The notes under the pieces: model-generated
Told to the model about the DNA's origin: nothing
Databases searched by the model: none
Seen by the model: only the letters and a program-made list of their open reading frames with translations
From: Pontibacter qinzhouensis
GTDB taxonomy: Bacteria > Bacteroidota > Bacteroidia > Cytophagales > Hymenobacteraceae
Length of the DNA stretch: 43,651 nucleotides
Assembly: GCF_008017455.1 (NCBI RefSeq)
Contig: NZ_VRTY01000050.1
Location: forward strand, 1 to 43,651
Direction of reading: 5' to 3'
Shown here: positions 41,062-43,651 of the stretch, piece by piece
Layout: each line of letters starts with the position of its first letter
How positions within the stretch are numbered: position 1 is the stretch's first letter
Position numbers and translations under genes: made by a program

Positions 41062-43651
41062 ATGAAACGGAAGATAACCTGTCTGCTATTTGCATTTTTT
41101 GCTATAGTATCTTGCGGCAAGCGAAATTATCTTAATTCCTATGGCACTCAAGACCTCAGTCTTGCAGGTGCCTGGGAGTTTAAAGATGATCCTTCCGATG
41201 TGGGTATCGCCCAAAAATGGTACTTAGAAAAAAGAGATGAAATGATCATGCTTCCCGGATCGATGACCTCTAATAATAAGGGCGAAGAGATTCGGTTAGA
41301 TACTGAATGGACAGGTAGCATCTTCGATTCATCTTACTTTGTTAAACCGGAATATCATGAATATAGACAAGAAGGAAGTATAAAGGTTCCCTTCTGGCTT
41401 CAGCCTGTAAAATACTATGTAGGTGCGGCCTGGTATCAAAAAGAGATAAATTTAACCAAGGAACTGGCAGGCAAGCGGCTTCAGCTGGTTTTAGAAAGAC
41501 CGCATAGGGAAACGACAGTGTGGGTAGACGGGAACCTCATAGGAACTCAAAACAGCTTATCTACAGAGCACCGCTACGACTTAGGGAATAAATTAACAAC
41601 AGGTAAGCACCGTATTGCGGTTCGTGTTGATAACCGGATAAAAGATATTAATCCCGGACAAAACTCCCACAGCATCAGTGATCATACTCAAACTAACTGG
41701 AACGGGATAGCCGGACAAATTTATTTAAGGGAGGTTCCGGAAGTATCCATTGATCATGTTCGGCTTTACCCTGATGTCCAGACAAAGAAAGTGAGGGTCG
41801 TTATCAATCTGATAAATAAAAGCGGGAGCTCCGAGAAGCTCCATTTTAAGCTTCTGGCAAATCAGATTTCGGGAGGCAATACTACTATCCCTACAATAGA
41901 ATGGAATGAGCATATAACAGGGGATTCAGCAGTGATTGAAAAGCTGTATGACATGGGCAGTGATGCGGCGCTGTGGGATGAATTTTCTCCCAACCTGTAT
42001 GCTCTGAAAGTTTCCATATCAGGAGATAAAATTGGCTCGCAAATAAGCACAACTACATTTGGTTTTAGAGAAGTAGGTGTAAGCGGAACCAATGTAGCGA
42101 TAAATGGCAGGGCCGTTTTCTTAAGGGGGGCGCTGGAGTGCGCCATATTTCCACTAACCGGTTACCCTGCTACAGATGCTGCTTCATGGACGAAGATTTT
42201 TAAAGTCGCTCGTTCCTATGGACTGAATCATATACGTTTTCACTCCTGGTGTCCGCCGGAAGCAGCTTTTGATGCCGCCGACAGGGCAGGGTTTTATCTT
42301 CAGGTAGAATGTGGTTCGTGGCCTAACTGGGGAACCAGCCTGGGAGACGGCCAAAAGATTGATAGTTATTTATACGAGGAAAGTGAGCGTATTGTAAAAG
42401 CGTATGGGAACCATCCGTCGTTTATTATGCTGACGCATGGCAACGAACCTGGTGGGAAGAATCGCGATGCTTACCTGGCTAAGTTCGTCACCTATTGGAA
42501 AAATAAAGACGAGCGCAGGCTCTATACAGCTGGTGCCGGTTGGCCTGTTATAAAGGAGAATGATTTTGAAAATATTTCAGACCCCCGGATACAGCAATGG
42601 GAACAAGGCTTGAAGAGTATCATCAACGCCAAACCTCCGCAAACGCTTTACGACTGGTCAGCTATCATAAATAAACATAAAACCCCGGTGGTAAGTCATG
42701 AGATCGGGCAATGGTGTGTTTATCCCGATTTTAAGGAAATTGCTAAATATACAGGAGTTTTAAAAGCAAAGAATTTTGAGATTTTCGCTGATCGCCTTAA
42801 AGAAAGCGGGCTCTATCACCTTGCCGACAGTTTCTTGCTGGCTTCCGGGAAGCTCCAGGTATTGTGTTATAAAGCTGATATTGAAGCGTCGTTGCGTACC
42901 AAAGGCATGGCTGGTTTTCAGCTGCTGGGCTTGCAGGATTTTCCCGGTCAGGGTACCGCTCTGGTTGGTGTAGTAAACCCTTTTTGGGAAGATAAAGGAT
43001 ATGTTACACCGGCTGAATACAGCTCGTTTTCGAATACAGTGGTTCCGCTGGCAAGATTTGAAAAAATGAATCTGGTCAATACCGAGACACTTCGTATTCC
43101 GGTAGAGCTTGCGAATTTCGGTTATAAGCCGCTTGAAAATACCACACTTGAATGGACGATAAGCGATGCCCGCGGAGCAGTTTTGTTTACCGGTAACCTT
43201 CCAGCTAAGACGTTTGCTATCGGCAACGGCCTTGAAGCAGGCTTAATTGAACAACCTTTGGCCTCGATCAAAATGGCACAGAAGCTTGTGTTAACCGTTA
43301 ATGCGGCAGGCTTTAAAAACAGCTGGGATTTCTTTGTATACCCGGCAGCATTGCCCAAAGCTTCTACTGATATACTTGTGACTTCAAAGCTGGATAATAA
43401 TGCGCTTGCTAAGCTTAACAGTGGTGGTAAAGTGCTTTTGACTTTTCCAAAAGCAAGCATAGCGCTGTCGAAGGGCGGAAACATAGCGGTCGGTTTTTCA
43501 AGTATTTTCTGGAACACGGCCTGGACGAATGGTCAGGCGCCGCATACCTTGGGTATATTTTGCGATCCAAAACACCCGGCACTAAGCAATTTTCCAGCAG
43601 ATTATCATAGTAACTGGCAGTGGTGGGATGCTATGTCGCATAGTAATGTTA
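41062..43651 (+). CDS. GH2 lipoprotein glycosidase (3' end outside window)
   Basis: The frame is open from the ATG at 41062 to the window end: 863 complete codons, no stop. Lipobox AIVSC (Cys18) predicts a lipoprotein. Domains: GH2 jelly roll (about 30-230, with VPFWLQPVKYYVGAAWYQKE and TTVWVDGNLIGTQ), Ig-like domain (about 230-330), then a TIM barrel with FLRGALECAIFPLTGYP and LNHIRFHSWCPPEAAFDAAD. The likely acid/base is Glu462 in THGNEPGG, and the likely nucleophile Glu547 in VVSHEIGQW. A further C-terminal domain begins near residue 670. It is a different GH2 subgroup from the enzymes at the start of the window, resembling those in pectin-degradation loci. Start abuts the GH35 stop, so translation is probably coupled. 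Confidence 0.9.
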   Translation, partial: MKRKITCLLFAFFAIVSCGKRNYLNSYGTQDLSLAGAWEFKDDPSDVGIAQKWYLEKRDEMIMLPGSMTSNNKGEEIRLDTEWTGSIFDSSYFVKPEYHEYRQEGSIKVPFWLQPVKYYVGAAWYQKEINLTKELAGKRLQLVLERPHRETTVWVDGNLIGTQNSLSTEHRYDLGNKLTTGKHRIAVRVDNRIKDINPGQNSHSISDHTQTNWNGIAGQIYLREVPEVSIDHVRLYPDVQTKKVRVVINLINKSGSSEKLHFKLLANQISGGNTTIPTIEWNEHITGDSAVIEKLYDMGSDAALWDEFSPNLYALKVSISGDKIGSQISTTTFGFREVGVSGTNVAINGRAVFLRGALECAIFPLTGYPATDAASWTKIFKVARSYGLNHIRFHSWCPPEAAFDAADRAGFYLQVECGSWPNWGTSLGDGQKIDSYLYEESERIVKAYGNHPSFIMLTHGNEPGGKNRDAYLAKFVTYWKNKDERRLYTAGAGWPVIKENDFENISDPRIQQWEQGLKSIINAKPPQTLYDWSAIINKHKTPVVSHEIGQWCVYPDFKEIAKYTGVLKAKNFEIFADRLKESGLYHLADSFLLASGKLQVLCYKADIEASLRTKGMAGFQLLGLQDFPGQGTALVGVVNPFWEDKGYVTPAEYSSFSNTVVPLARFEKMNLVNTETLRIPVELANFGYKPLENTTLEWTISDARGAVLFTGNLPAKTFAIGNGLEAGLIEQPLASIKMAQKLVLTVNAAGFKNSWDFFVYPAALPKASTDILVTSKLDNNALAKLNSGGKVLLTFPKASIALSKGGNIAVGFSSIFWNTAWTNGQAPHTLGIFCDPKHPALSNFPADYHSNWQWWDAMSHSNV

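Overview
This window comes from a Bacteroidota chromosome, most likely the Cytophagales/Hymenobacteraceae side (Pontibacter-like). The evidence is two SusC/SusD pairs, FAS1-domain lipoproteins encoded beside them, a GldG-type protein, 'LxxC' lipoprotein signals, weak Shine-Dalgarno sequences, and mid-range GC with AT-rich spacers. The genus is inference; membership of the Bacteroidota is well supported. Almost every gene belongs to capture or breakdown of a beta-galactose-rich plant glycan (arabinogalactan, or the galactan side chains of rhamnogalacturonan-I).

Layout. (1) 1-6293: two paralogous GH2 enzymes on either side of a GntR-type regulator with a sugar-binding domain; the first is cut by the window edge. 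(2) 6294-7632: a long AT-rich spacer with a strong terminator. (3) 7633-22887: a seven-gene, same-strand polysaccharide utilization operon: four-FAS1 lipoprotein, SusC, SusD, two-FAS1 lipoprotein, FAS1 lipoprotein, SusC, SusD. No SusE/SusF-like gene is seen; FAS1 lipoproteins occupy those places. (4) 23222-28554: a GH43 exo-galactanase-like enzyme ending in a perfect 22-bp hairpin, an orphan C-terminally shortened GldG-like protein, and an SGNH (rhamnogalacturonan acetylesterase-like) esterase. (5) 28555-31261: a decayed segment with fragments of at least two secreted-protein genes, a GC-rich island, an intact ISAs1-family insertion sequence and two short unrecognised open frames. (6) 31262-43651: galactose mutarotase, an AraC regulator divergent from a sugar-porter MFS permease, a 1115-aa DUF5107-like/TPR protein, a GH35 beta-galactosidase and a second type of GH2 lipoprotein that runs off the window.

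How the genes fit together (inference): FAS1 and SusD lipoproteins would bind the glycan at the cell surface. SusC channels import oligosaccharides. The secreted or periplasmic GH43, GH2, GH35 and SGNH enzymes deacetylate and trim them from the non-reducing end. Mutarotase and the MFS permease handle the released sugar, and the GntR and AraC regulators supply two sugar-sensing inputs. No hybrid two-component system or ECF-sigma/anti-sigma pair lies in the window. No tRNA, rRNA or CRISPR array was seen. I found no clear-cut unknown system. The most unusual things are the FAS1-for-SusE/F architecture, the orphan GldG, the DUF5107-TPR protein and the decayed, IS-bearing junction between two halves of the locus.
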